The position numbers and the translations under genes are program-made. The notes under the pieces were generated by a model. It was not told where the DNA came from. It searched no databases and worked only from the letters and a program-made list of their open reading frames with translations. Source: Candidatus Omnitrophota bacterium (lineage in GTDB: Bacteria; Omnitrophota; Gorgyraeia; Duberdicusellales; 4484-171). From it: 32,043 bases of DNA. Location of the stretch: assembly GCA_023227945.1 (NCBI GenBank), contig JALOCC010000019.1, positions 1 through 32,043 of the forward strand. The letters are read 5' to 3'. Below are positions 23,503 through 30,306 of this stretch, piece by piece (position 1 is the first letter of the stretch; each line of letters starts with the position of its first letter).

Positions 23503-23547
23503 TTGACACCAGCATTATATTAGTATATACTATTTAGTAAATACTAA
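23503..23547 (+). promoter_or_regulatory. Promoter with two operator-like dyads
   Basis: TTGACA (23503-23508) and TATACT (23526-23531) are 17 bp apart. Two palindromes of the same half-site cover the -10 box and start: TAGTATATACTA (23521-23532) and TTAGTAAATACTAA (23534-23547). The second ends one base before the ATG of the regulator gene. I infer negative autoregulation of the regulator-integrase operon. Confidence 0.8.
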
Positions 23548-23548
23548 T

Positions 23549-24163
23549 ATGAAATGGTCAATTTCTTCAAATCAGCCAAAGCTTTGTAGCGCTACAAAAA
23601 TACTTAAAGAGCTTGGTGGAAAACTTAGCAAGAAGATGTTTGAGTATCTCCGGGATACCTTTCGTCTAATTCCACCTCCCATCAAAAGAAGTGAAGGTAA
23701 AGGTATCATAGCCCTATATCCGGAATCCGTTGTGTTTTATTTGCGCCGAATTTTGATTAAGCAGAGCAAAGGATTTACCTTCAAGCAGATTAAAGAAAAG
23801 CTAAAAATTGATACAGAGCGAATTTTCCAAGAAACCGATGCCTTGAAGCGTCAGTTCGAATTAGAGAAAGAATTTAAGAGGCGCTTAGTTCGTGGTTTGA
23901 AGACGGGTGACCATCCCGCTTTTGATGATGGAAACGTTATTGGTAGTGCTAATAAGCAGAGTGAAGACATAGAGTCAATGATAGAGATTGTTAAGAAGGA
24001 GTTTAAGAGACAAGCAAGCAAATTAGACGATGTATCAATCAAGGCTATAAGGACCTTGAGAAAGAAATTGGATGAACTGGAAAAGCTTGAAGGCGAAAAA
24101 AAATTTTCGCAATATGTAATCGAAGAAATTACAAAGGTGGCAAATGAAAAGACAAGGGATTAA
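23549..24163 (+). CDS. MerR-like DNA-binding regulator
   Basis: 204 aa. The middle (about 53-90) resembles the second part of a MerR-type winged HTH (LYPESVVFYLRRI, then GFTFKQIKEKLKID), and the rest is a long charged helix suited to dimerisation. The leader is only about 11 nt with no Shine-Dalgarno. It lies directly behind two operator dyads and overlaps the recombinase gene by 20 bp, so I infer it controls itself and that recombinase. The exact family is not established. Confidence 0.72.
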   Translation: MKWSISSNQPKLCSATKILKELGGKLSKKMFEYLRDTFRLIPPPIKRSEGKGIIALYPESVVFYLRRILIKQSKGFTFKQIKEKLKIDTERIFQETDALKRQFELEKEFKRRLVRGLKTGDHPAFDDGNVIGSANKQSEDIESMIEIVKKEFKRQASKLDDVSIKAIRTLRKKLDELEKLEGEKKFSQYVIEEITKVANEKTRD

Positions 24164-24713
24164 ATATTTTACAAGTGAATTAAAAGGAATCTTGATCAAG
24201 ACATTAAAATTGCGCCGAGATGCAGTTAGATCATATGCGCTATACGATTTAATGCTTAATACTGGTTTGCGTTTGGCTGAGGTTATGGGACTTGATGTTG
24301 GAGACGTAGAAAACAGAACAGTTCTCGAGGTGATTGGCAAGGGTTCTAAATTTCGAGAAATACCTCTCAATAAGGCAATCAGAGAGCATATACAAGATTT
24401 TTTGAGTTGGAAGAAAAAGAAGGGTGAAGGTTTGTCTGCGGATTCGCCATTATTCGTTAGTAGACTTGGAAAACGTCTTAGTAAGCGAGCCGTGCAGCGA
24501 GACCTCGCTAAATGGGTTAAGCAAGCTGGAATCGAGGGGCACTTTACGCCGCACTCTCTTAGGCATACGGTTGGAACAGAATTGTTAAATAAGACAGGGA
24601 ATTTACGGGTAGTGCAGGAATTTCTCGGCCACGCAGATATATCAACAACTCAGATATATACTCACGTTAGCAGGGAGCAGATACAGCAGGCTGCTGACCT
24701 TTTGGCGATATAA
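24144..24713 (+). CDS. Minimal tyrosine recombinase (catalytic domain only)
   Basis: 189 aa covering only the catalytic domain. All residues are in place: R43 (TGLRLAEV), K66 (GKGSK), H137-x-x-R140 (HSLRH), H163 (LGHADISTTQ) and nucleophile Y172 (IYTHV). The N-terminal core-binding domain of XerC/D-type enzymes is missing, and the protein begins just before the catalytic fold. Domain loss or a compact natural form are both possible. It overlaps the regulator gene by 20 bp. This is a second recombinase in an island that already has a serine integrase. Confidence 0.88.
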   Translation: MKRQGIKYFTSELKGILIKTLKLRRDAVRSYALYDLMLNTGLRLAEVMGLDVGDVENRTVLEVIGKGSKFREIPLNKAIREHIQDFLSWKKKKGEGLSADSPLFVSRLGKRLSKRAVQRDLAKWVKQAGIEGHFTPHSLRHTVGTELLNKTGNLRVVQEFLGHADISTTQIYTHVSREQIQQAADLLAI

Positions 24714-24750
24714 CGACGCATTATATAGAAAAAGCGTCGTTCAATAGCGT
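24712..24750 (+). terminator. Probable terminator after the tyrosine recombinase
   Basis: AACGACGC (24712-24719) pairs perfectly with GCGTCGTT (24734-24741), with a 14-nt A/T loop. The first arm begins inside the stop codon. The T-tract is displaced (GTTTTTG at 24750), so efficiency is uncertain. Confidence 0.5.
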
Positions 24751-24809
24751 TTTTGTGCATAAAGATGGTCAAAAAATAGGGTATAAAGCGGCGTTCGGAG
24801 GTGGACAAA

Positions 24810-25637
24810 ATGGACAAAATTGGACCAAGATGGTATAGGGATGAGTCAGGTATTCACGTAGATGTCGAACTTTTGCCTGAAATAAATATCCTTGTTGAGT
24901 TTAACCTGACCGAGAACGAATACAATCAACAAATAGGTATGCTTCTTAATTGGCGTATTACTCGCATAGAACAAGAAGCCAAACTGCATTTTGCTGAAAA
25001 GAAACCTTTCCGTGTGATAGCTGATATTGTTGGTGTCTCTAAGTCACAGGTTTGCAATGATATTGCTGATTATCGTAGAACAATTTTAAAGAGCATCGGG
25101 CAAGATATACAAGCTAACGGGTCGGCGCTTGGTCTGTTGGTAGAATTAACTGTGCAGGTTGCGAGCAGAATACAGCTTTATTGGGATAAGTATAACGAAC
25201 TTCAGCGTTCATCGCAAGTGCTGGGAATTCTTTTAGATAGGACATATAACAGGCTTCAAAAGAATCCTAATGCGAGGGTAACGAATGCCAGCACCTTAAA
25301 GGATATAGCTCGAGAGAGACGCGCAATAGCAGAATCACAAAAGAATACCCTTGCGCAGCTTAGAGCAGAAACCCAGCAATTGCTAAATATTTATGAGGCT
25401 TTTGGTTTGACCAGCATAGAGGCTCTCAGTTTGGTGAACACTGGCGAAGGATATCTACAACAAAAAATAGATGAGGTTAAGAGTCTTATGCCTGTGTTAA
25501 TAAAAATTATCAAGTTAGAAGTTACAGATGAGACACAAAAACGAAACATTTTCGGGAGGCTTGCAAATTTTATTAGGGAAAATGCCCTTTCAAAACATTT
25601 AAACAATAGTGAGGTGGATTATGAATTTAGAGTATAG
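24810..25637 (+). CDS. HTH-containing helical protein, unknown function
   Basis: 275 aa from ATG 24810, with GGAGGT 7 bp upstream; GTG 24801 abuts that box. A helix-turn-helix is visible in PFRVIADIVGVSKSQVCNDI (about residues 66-85). The remainder is long amphipathic helices with many K/E/Q. The layout recalls phage small terminase or replication-control proteins, but no motif decides. It overlaps the next small gene by 17 bp and forms a unit with it and the protease gene. Confidence 0.72.
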   Translation: MDKIGPRWYRDESGIHVDVELLPEINILVEFNLTENEYNQQIGMLLNWRITRIEQEAKLHFAEKKPFRVIADIVGVSKSQVCNDIADYRRTILKSIGQDIQANGSALGLLVELTVQVASRIQLYWDKYNELQRSSQVLGILLDRTYNRLQKNPNARVTNASTLKDIARERRAIAESQKNTLAQLRAETQQLLNIYEAFGLTSIEALSLVNTGEGYLQQKIDEVKSLMPVLIKIIKLEVTDETQKRNIFGRLANFIRENALSKHLNNSEVDYEFRV

Positions 25638-25911
25638 CCCAAAAGAAAGATACAACAAGATAGTCGAGATATTAGCAGAGGGCGTTATTAGTCTTATCAG
25701 ATACAGGTTGCGCTTATCTGCAATGTTACACAAGGGTATGAATGAATGCTTGAGTAGAATTATGGATATAATGTCTAAGGATAAGTCAGTTAAGTCTTGT
25801 GCGATTAGTGGTTATTTTGTCGAGGCTACTATCGAGAAAAATAAACAAAAACGTTATATTGAGCCATTTGGAAAGGTTTATTCTTTTTCTCAAATGATTA
25901 CACGCGATTAA
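25621..25911 (+). CDS. Small protein of the protease unit (96 aa)
   Basis: ATG 25621 is chosen for its GAGGTGG box 4 bp upstream; the GTG at 25609 is ignored. The protein is helical with a basic C-terminus (EKNKQKRYIEPFGKVYSF) and no recognisable motif. It begins inside the HTH gene and ends 14 bp before the trypsin-like gene, so all three are likely one transcript. Confidence 0.65.
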   Translation: MNLEYSPKERYNKIVEILAEGVISLIRYRLRLSAMLHKGMNECLSRIMDIMSKDKSVKSCAISGYFVEATIEKNKQKRYIEPFGKVYSFSQMITRD

Positions 25912-25925
25912 CGCGAGTATCGACA

Positions 25926-26717
25926 ATGTCTTATATTTGTAAAACAGGAAAAGGCGAAGAAGCAGACCCAAGTTTAGCCATTTTTCCAATCCTCAAAGAG
26001 GTAGATGGAAAAAGATTGGTTGTGGGCTCTGCTTTTTTTATTACTAATACGGGAATTTTTGTTACAGCAAAACACGTTATAAAGGATGTATTCGACGAAA
26101 GAGGCAAGCAAAAATATCCAATATTTGGTTTACAAATTTTACCCGATGATAAATATATAATAAGACCAGTCCTTAGCTGTTATTCCAATACAAAATCTGA
26201 TGTGGTGGTCGGTGCATTAGAGCAACAAAGGCATAAAATTACCGGTGAGCCACGATCCAATAAGCTTCTTGTTCTAACTTTAATTGAGCCAAAACAAGGG
26301 GCAAGGATAGTAACTTATGCTTATCCGGGGTCTAAAACCGAAATAGAAGGTAACGTGCAAACCCTTACATTAAAACCTGAATATTATGATGGAGTATTGG
26401 AAGATTATCTTCCGGAAGGTAGAGACAAATCAATGCTTCCTTTTCCGTGTTACAGGGGAAGTATAAGAATTATTGGTGGGGCCAGTGGAGGTCCGGTGAT
26501 GGATGAGCAAGGTCGAGTATTTGGGATAAATTGTACAGGATTCGAAGGAACGAACATCAGTTTTTTTGCCAGAATAAATGAAATTTTAGCATTGAGAGTT
26601 GACGATTTGGTGATAAATGGCGTTCACAGAGATAGTATTGATATTATTGAATTAGCTGAAAGAAAAGTAATTATATTTGAACCGTCTTTTAAACGAAGTC
26701 AGATAATAAAAAAATAG
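25926..26717 (+). CDS. Trypsin-like serine protease
   Basis: 263 aa without signal peptide, so probably cytoplasmic. A chymotrypsin-fold triad is visible: H50 in VTAKHVI, D92 in KSDVVVG and S187 in GGASGGPV. The GINCTGFEG strand after the serine is also typical. Family size (about 200 aa core) fits. Such lone proteases occur in bacterial conflict systems, where they cut a partner or themselves to release an effector. Here the upstream HTH and small genes are the possible partners. The link to defence is inferred from location in the island. Confidence 0.85.
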   Translation: MSYICKTGKGEEADPSLAIFPILKEVDGKRLVVGSAFFITNTGIFVTAKHVIKDVFDERGKQKYPIFGLQILPDDKYIIRPVLSCYSNTKSDVVVGALEQQRHKITGEPRSNKLLVLTLIEPKQGARIVTYAYPGSKTEIEGNVQTLTLKPEYYDGVLEDYLPEGRDKSMLPFPCYRGSIRIIGGASGGPVMDEQGRVFGINCTGFEGTNISFFARINEILALRVDDLVINGVHRDSIDIIELAERKVIIFEPSFKRSQIIKK

Positions 26718-26734
26718 TTCCCTCATTTATTTAG

Positions 26735-26998
26735 TTAAGACACGGGAAACATCCTTCTGAGATAATTAACTGGAATCCTTTCCTTCATTGATACTGGTAG
26801 GTCTTCAGGTATATAGTAAATCGGTTTTAAAATCAAACGTTTTTGTCCGTGGGCCGTTCTCAGGATATCAAACTCAAATTCATCCGTAAATGCAGTTTGA
26901 AGAGAGAGCGTCTCGGGGAGCCATAAAAAAATTGCCCCACCCATTTTCGGGTGGGGTTTAATTTTTTTATGCTTTTTGTATAAGGCTCGAACCGTCAA
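26735..26998 (-). CDS. Possible small protein, doubtful (87 aa)
   Basis: An open minus-strand frame from a TTG codon crosses the strong terminator at 26935-26968. The last 65 residues (FLWLPETLSLQTAFTDEFEF onward) look protein-like, the first 25 do not. An internal ATG near 26943 would give 69 aa. No Shine-Dalgarno is seen. It may be a remnant of a gene cut at the island edge. Unrecognised. Confidence 0.3.
   Translation of the reverse strand: MTVRALYKKHKKIKPHPKMGGAIFLWLPETLSLQTAFTDEFEFDILRTAHGQKRLILKPIYYIPEDLPVSMKERIPVNYLRRMFPVS
26926..26968 (+). terminator. Bidirectional intrinsic terminator
   Basis: CCCCACCC (26935-26942) pairs with GGGTGGGG (26949-26956), loop ATTTTC. The T-rich tail (26957-26968) serves plus-strand transcripts and the mirrored A-tract (26925-26931) serves minus-strand ones. 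It ends transcription coming from the protease gene. Confidence 0.85.
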
Positions 26999-27164
26999 GG
27001 GAGTTTGAGGGAAAGTATTTCCCTCAAATTATTTAAGCTTCTTCGTAAGGAAGGGGAGTGACAGGTGTGAATCCGAAGGATGAGCCCGCCAGAGAGGGGA
27101 AACGTAGTTTCCTCTTTGTGGAGAGGAATGAGCGAAGTGAATGACGAAGGTTCGCCGAAGGGAA
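26999..27164. other. Gene-free palindromic stretch at the island's right end
   Basis: No gene. Two abutting hairpins are visible: GAGGGGAAAC (27094-27103) with GTTTCCTC (27107-27114), and TTCCTCT (27109-27115) with AGAGGAA further right. The words GAAGGTTCG at 27147-27155 resemble the tRNA-Asn T arm (GTAGGTTCG), separated from the att core by 9 bp. The rest is simple purine-rich sequence. Confidence 0.6.
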
Positions 27165-27180
27165 AGCCCTACCCGGGGAG
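27165..27180 (+). repeat. attR core (copy of tRNA-Asn 3' end)
   Basis: AGCCCTACCCGGGGAG, identical to 14447-14462. It is followed directly by an intrinsic terminator, as expected for the original downstream flank of the tRNA gene. Confidence 0.83.
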
Positions 27181-27317
27181 TTTTGACAAAAATAGCCCAG
27201 CTTTATGCTGGGCTTTTTTGTCAAATTGCCTTGGTAAAAGGGCGAGAACACCTGCCGAGTCTGTGTAAATTTACTTCGTAAATTTACACAGTATCCAGCG
27301 AGGCGGGACGAGAGCCC
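27175..27317 (+). repeat. Duplicated intergenic module, copy 1
   Basis: 27175-27274 is identical to 27925-28024 (100 bp). It then differs only at a hairpin loop (TTC versus GAA), followed by 17 more identical bases and weakening similarity to about 27317. It contains the terminator 27183-27224 and a perfect 14-bp palindrome (CTGTGTAAATTTAC, 27261-27274 with 27278-27291) inside a longer GGGC.../...GCCC fold. Confidence 0.92.
27183..27224 (+). terminator. Intrinsic terminator (former tRNA-Asn terminator), copy 1
   Basis: AGCCCAGC (27194-27201) pairs with GCTGGGCT (27207-27214), loop TTTAT, with a T-tract to 27219. The outer bases TTGACAAAAA/TTTTTTGTCAA extend the stem to about 18 bp with one bulge. 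Confidence 0.9.
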
Positions 27318-27345
27318 ATTCCAACTTCAAAAGACGGGGGAGTTT

Positions 27346-27387
27346 TTGACTTTTAAACCCTCTGTGATAATATATTGCAGAGGGTTT
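27346..27387 (+). promoter_or_regulatory. Repeated promoter with dyad around the -10 box, copy 1
   Basis: TTGACT (27346-27351), 16 bp, TAATAT (27368-27373). The -10 lies in the loop of a perfect 10-bp dyad AAACCCTCTG (27355-27364) / CAGAGGGTTT (27378-27387). The dyad plus the T-run could also work as a terminator. It is upstream of the exported protein gene at 27437. Confidence 0.75.
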
Positions 27388-27436
27388 TTTGGTTTATTTT
27401 TTTAAAGTTAATTGGTATAAAAAAGGAGGGTTGGAT

Positions 27437-27880
27437 ATGAGAGGAAGGTGTATAATTATTTTATCCTTAGCGATAAACCTATTTTTTTGTTTTGTTTCGT
27501 TTAGTGCGACTCTTCCTGATGAGAATGCTGCAAAAGATTTAACTAATAAAATTATGACAAAAATTGCCAACGGAGACATCGATAATGCCTTTAAGCTTAT
27601 GAAGCCTTACGTCCCTATTAGTGCAACAGAAATTGATTCAGCTGCAATTCAGACGAAAGCACAATTAGAACAGTATGGGCAAAGGTATGGTGAACCGATT
27701 GGTTTTGAATTTATTGATTCAACAAAAATTGGTGATTCCGTGTTCAGATTTCGTTATCTTGCAAAAATGAAAAATAACGCTTTGCCCTGGGTTTTTATTT
27801 TTTATAAAACCACAGACGGATGGACATTGAATAACTTTAGTTGGAAGGATAGCGTAGTAAACTTATTTGAAAAGAATTAA
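27437..27880 (+). CDS. Exported small protein (147 aa), unknown function
   Basis: ATG 27437 follows AAGGAGG. The signal peptide (about 1-24, ending SFSAT) precedes a domain beginning ENAAKDLTNKIMTKIANGDI, with an acidic helix then strands (FRFRYLAKMKNNALPWVFIF) in the style of small NTF2-like or DUF3887/DUF4019 proteins. This assignment is by feel only. It stands alone between the two copies of the duplicated module. Confidence 0.78.
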   Translation: MRGRCIIILSLAINLFFCFVSFSATLPDENAAKDLTNKIMTKIANGDIDNAFKLMKPYVPISATEIDSAAIQTKAQLEQYGQRYGEPIGFEFIDSTKIGDSVFRFRYLAKMKNNALPWVFIFYKTTDGWTLNNFSWKDSVVNLFEKN

Positions 27881-27924
27881 CATTAGTTTCTTAACATCAA
27901 CCAGTTGCTAAATTCGTCCAACCA

Positions 27925-28066
27925 GGGGAGTTTTGACAAAAATAGCCCAGCTTTATGCTGGGCTTTTTTGTCAAATTGCCTTGGTAAAAGGGCGAGAACA
28001 CCTGCCGAGTCTGTGTAAATTTACGAAGTAAATTTACACAGTATCAGCGAGGCAGGTGGAGAGCCC
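27925..28066 (+). repeat. Duplicated intergenic module, copy 2
   Basis: See the copy at 27175. The central palindrome (28011-28024 with 28028-28041) has loop GAA, the complement-inverse of TTC in copy 1. Outside it, CACCTGCC pairs perfectly with GGCAGGTG here, which is weaker in copy 1. It starts at GGGGAG, the last six bases of the att core, and is followed at 28062-28071 by AGCCCTACCC, the first ten bases of that core. Confidence 0.92.
27933..27974 (+). terminator. Intrinsic terminator, copy 2
   Basis: Identical to 27183-27224. It ends transcription from the exported protein gene 27437-27880. Confidence 0.9.
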
Positions 28067-28127
28067 TACCCAACTCAACCTTAATATATGTATACAGAGA
28101 GTTGTCCCTTTAGGGGTTGGGGAGTTT

Positions 28128-28169
28128 TTGACTTTCTAACCCTCTGTGATAATATATTGCAGAGGGGTT
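28128..28169 (+). promoter_or_regulatory. Repeated promoter with dyad, copy 2 (serpin)
   Basis: TTGACT (28128-28133), 16 bp, TAATAT (28150-28155), with CCCTCTG/CAGAGGG flanking the -10. Here no long T-run follows, which favours promoter over terminator. The leader to the serpin ATG is about 60 nt. Confidence 0.75.
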
Positions 28170-28222
28170 TGTTTACAATATAAAATACACATTATATATA
28201 GTAGAAAAACATAGGAGGTTCG

Positions 28223-29431
28223 ATGCTGAAAAAACATTTGTTATCCATAGTGGCTTTGCTGGCGATAAGCTTGAGTATGCCGCTTTCTAGGCTATGCGCT
28301 GAAGAATCAAATGGTGTTGTAGCTGCCAATAATCAATTTGCTTTTGAGCTTTATGCCAAATACAAATCAAAAGACGGAAATATTTTCTTCTCTCCTTACA
28401 GTATTTCTTCGGCATTAGCAATGACATATGAAGGCGCAAGGGGAAAGACCGCAGAGGAAATGCTGGTAGTGTTTCATTTTCCTAAGGATGGCGCTCTCCG
28501 TAGAGAAGGCTTCTTAGCCATAAATAATCAAATAAATAAGCAAGATAAAAAATATGAGCTACGTGTAGCAAATGCTTTATGGGCAGAGAAGGATTACACA
28601 TTCCTTGAGAATTATTTTAAGTTAATAAAAGATTACTATGGCGGAGGAGTGACAAATTTGGATTTTAAGTATGACGCCGAAAATTCACGCCTTGCAATAA
28701 ATACTTGGGTTGAAGAGCAAACAAATAATAAAATAAGGAATTTAATTCCTCCGGGCATAATTAATAATATGACACGGTTAGTCCTTACTAATGCAATTTA
28801 TTTTAAAGGAAAATGGCTTAAGCAGTTTGATGAAAAAAATACCATTGATGATGATTTTAGAATAAGCCCGGAGAAGTCTATTAAAGTTAAAATGATGAAA
28901 TTAACCAGTAATAAACCAGATTTTAGTTATGCGGAAACAGACAAACTCCAGGTATTGGAATTACCTTATGATGGCAAAGAGTTATCAATGTTGATACTTC
29001 TTCCCAAGGCGGGCGATTTAAAATCCGTAGAAGAATCACTAAATTCTCAAATGTTGACAGAATTAAAAAACAACCTTTATGCAAACTACGTTGACATATT
29101 TTTACCAAAATTTAAGGTTGAAAGTAAATATTTTATGGCTGATGATCTTAAAGAAATGGGCATGCCTATGGCATTTTCGGATAAGGATGCTGATTTTTCA
29201 GGTATGGATGGCATGAGAATTTTATTTATTGGACAAGTGATACACCAGGCTTTTGTTGAGGTGAACGAAGAAGGCACAGAGGCAGCTGCTGCAACAGCTG
29301 TAGTTATGGAATGCACGGGTATCTTTGAACGAAAAGTATTCAAAGCTGACCACCCATTTATATTTATAATTCAAGAAAAAAAATCCGGAAATATTTTATT
29401 TTTGGGAAGGGTTAATAATCCAGAAAGTTAA
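28223..29431 (+). CDS. Secreted serpin (serine protease inhibitor)
   Basis: 402 aa, full length. Signal peptide about residues 1-25 (ending LCAEE). Serpin landmarks: N-F-FSPYSISSALAMTYEGARG (helix B), RLVLTNAIYFKGKW (strand 3A), FVEVNEEGTEAAAATA (hinge) and the end ADHPFIFIIQ...ILFLGRV. The hinge has the small residues needed for loop insertion, so it should be inhibitory. Counting from the hinge glycine as P15 puts threonine at P1 and glycine at P1' in ECTG; this is approximate. The likely role is protection against exogenous or host/prey proteases. AGGAGG precedes the ATG. Confidence 0.96.
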   Translation: MLKKHLLSIVALLAISLSMPLSRLCAEESNGVVAANNQFAFELYAKYKSKDGNIFFSPYSISSALAMTYEGARGKTAEEMLVVFHFPKDGALRREGFLAINNQINKQDKKYELRVANALWAEKDYTFLENYFKLIKDYYGGGVTNLDFKYDAENSRLAINTWVEEQTNNKIRNLIPPGIINNMTRLVLTNAIYFKGKWLKQFDEKNTIDDDFRISPEKSIKVKMMKLTSNKPDFSYAETDKLQVLELPYDGKELSMLILLPKAGDLKSVEESLNSQMLTELKNNLYANYVDIFLPKFKVESKYFMADDLKEMGMPMAFSDKDADFSGMDGMRILFIGQVIHQAFVEVNEEGTEAAAATAVVMECTGIFERKVFKADHPFIFIIQEKKSGNILFLGRVNNPES

Positions 29432-29444
29432 TCATGAGGTATTT

Positions 29445-29472
29445 TTGACTTTCCAACCCTCTGTGATAATAT
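29445..29472 (+). promoter_or_regulatory. Repeated promoter, copy 3 (right dyad arm lost)
   Basis: TTGACT (29445-29450), 16 bp, TAATAT (29467-29472), with CCCTCTG before the -10. The CAGAGGG right arm is replaced by unrelated sequence (CCAGCCTCGC), so the dyad is not needed for the box to be retained. It is upstream of the DUF5674 gene. Confidence 0.68.
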
Positions 29473-29536
29473 ATTGCCAGCCTCGCATAGCTCGGTAGGC
29501 GGGCAGAGAGTTTCTGATTGAGGTGCAATTCAGTAT

Positions 29537-29878
29537 ATGGAAATAGTTACAAATACATTGGATCTTAATAGGCTTAGAGAGATGGCAGCTGGTATTTTTG
29601 GCAACCTAGTAAAAGCAGTTGTCGACGTTGATAAAGAACTACTCGCAGTTGACGGGGAGTTACATTCTGATTTAGAAGCGTTGTTACTTGAGAGCGGTTC
29701 AAGGCAAAAAAGCCTTTGGGGGATTAATCTTTATCCGGAGATGCAGGGGAAAGATTTTATTGAGTTTGATTCCGTGATAAATATGCGTCCTTCCCAAGAT
29801 AACAGGAGCCGCGGAGTGGATGATGAACAAATACGCAAGAAAATTATAGAAGTTGTTAGCAAGAGGATTAAACAATGA
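29537..29878 (+). CDS. DUF5674-like protein (113 aa)
   Basis: 113 aa. GELHSDLEALLLESGS, LWGINLYPE, IEFDSVINMRPSQDNRSRGV and the final IRKKI match the order of conserved blocks that I associate with DUF5674. It overlaps the next gene by 4 bp (ATGA). Such two-gene units resemble toxin-antitoxin pairs, but that is inference from layout only. GAGGTG lies 12 bp upstream. Confidence 0.75.
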   Translation: MEIVTNTLDLNRLREMAAGIFGNLVKAVVDVDKELLAVDGELHSDLEALLLESGSRQKSLWGINLYPEMQGKDFIEFDSVINMRPSQDNRSRGVDDEQIRKKIIEVVSKRIKQ

Positions 29879-30207
29879 GTTATCAACATAAAAGCCTTGC
29901 GGCTGGACGTTGGAAGCAATTATCATTTATTGAACAAATGGCAAACATTGGAAGCGAGGTAGAACGCGCTCTCAACTGGCAAGCTAAACATAATCCCGCC
30001 TACACGCAGCAGGCATTTGAGCGTTCTCTGGAATTAATAGATTTGACTATGGATAATTTAAAAGGGTTCCCCCGCCTTAAAGAACTCGCCCGTTTACGAG
30101 AAGCAATCGTGGATTATTTTTTTGGAGAAAACCAGTTTAAATTTACTGATAAATCTTTAAGGGGTTATTTCCTAAATTTTATATTTGCAGCCCGCAGGAA
30201 CCATTAG
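29875..30207 (+). CDS. Partner of the DUF5674-like protein (110 aa)
   Basis: An all-helical 110-aa protein with SFIEQMANIGSEVERALNW, then FERSLELIDLTMDN, and a basic tail. It has the size and shape of a small HEPN/MNT-like or antitoxin protein, but no R-x4-H motif is visible. Its start overlaps the upstream stop by 4 bp, so the pair is coexpressed. Unrecognised family. Confidence 0.75.
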   Translation: MSYQHKSLAAGRWKQLSFIEQMANIGSEVERALNWQAKHNPAYTQQAFERSLELIDLTMDNLKGFPRLKELARLREAIVDYFFGENQFKFTDKSLRGYFLNFIFAARRNH

Positions 30208-30306
30208 CGCTGTTAAACAGCATAACACATTTTTTTGTTTTATTCAGACTCACCAAAAAAAATCGAGCTCAATAGACAATATAGATATTTTTCCCAATAG
30301 GGCATT

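Larger units (their letters stand above)
14447..27180. mobile_element. 12.7-kb genomic island integrated in the tRNA-Asn 3' end
   Basis: Bounded by a 16-bp direct repeat AGCCCTACCCGGGGAG (14447-14462 and 27165-27180), which is the T-arm/acceptor end of tRNA-Asn. The serine recombinase gene lies at the left edge, reading toward the tRNA, with its stop inside the repeat. Right of the second repeat stands a terminator as expected for the displaced original 3' flank. Cargo: membrane/HEPN/TIR cassette, two lipoproteins, regulator, tyrosine recombinase, HTH protein, small ORF and protease. No structural phage or conjugation genes are seen. Confidence 0.83.

Noticed and set aside
14447..27180. Prophage
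   Set aside because: No capsid, tail, portal, large terminase or lysis genes are seen; the HTH protein alone is not enough.
27346..27390. The CCCTCTG/CAGAGGG dyads as plain terminators
   Set aside because: A T-tract is missing in one copy with a complete dyad and the right arm is missing in another, while the -35, spacer and -10 are kept in all four; copy 1 may still serve both purposes.
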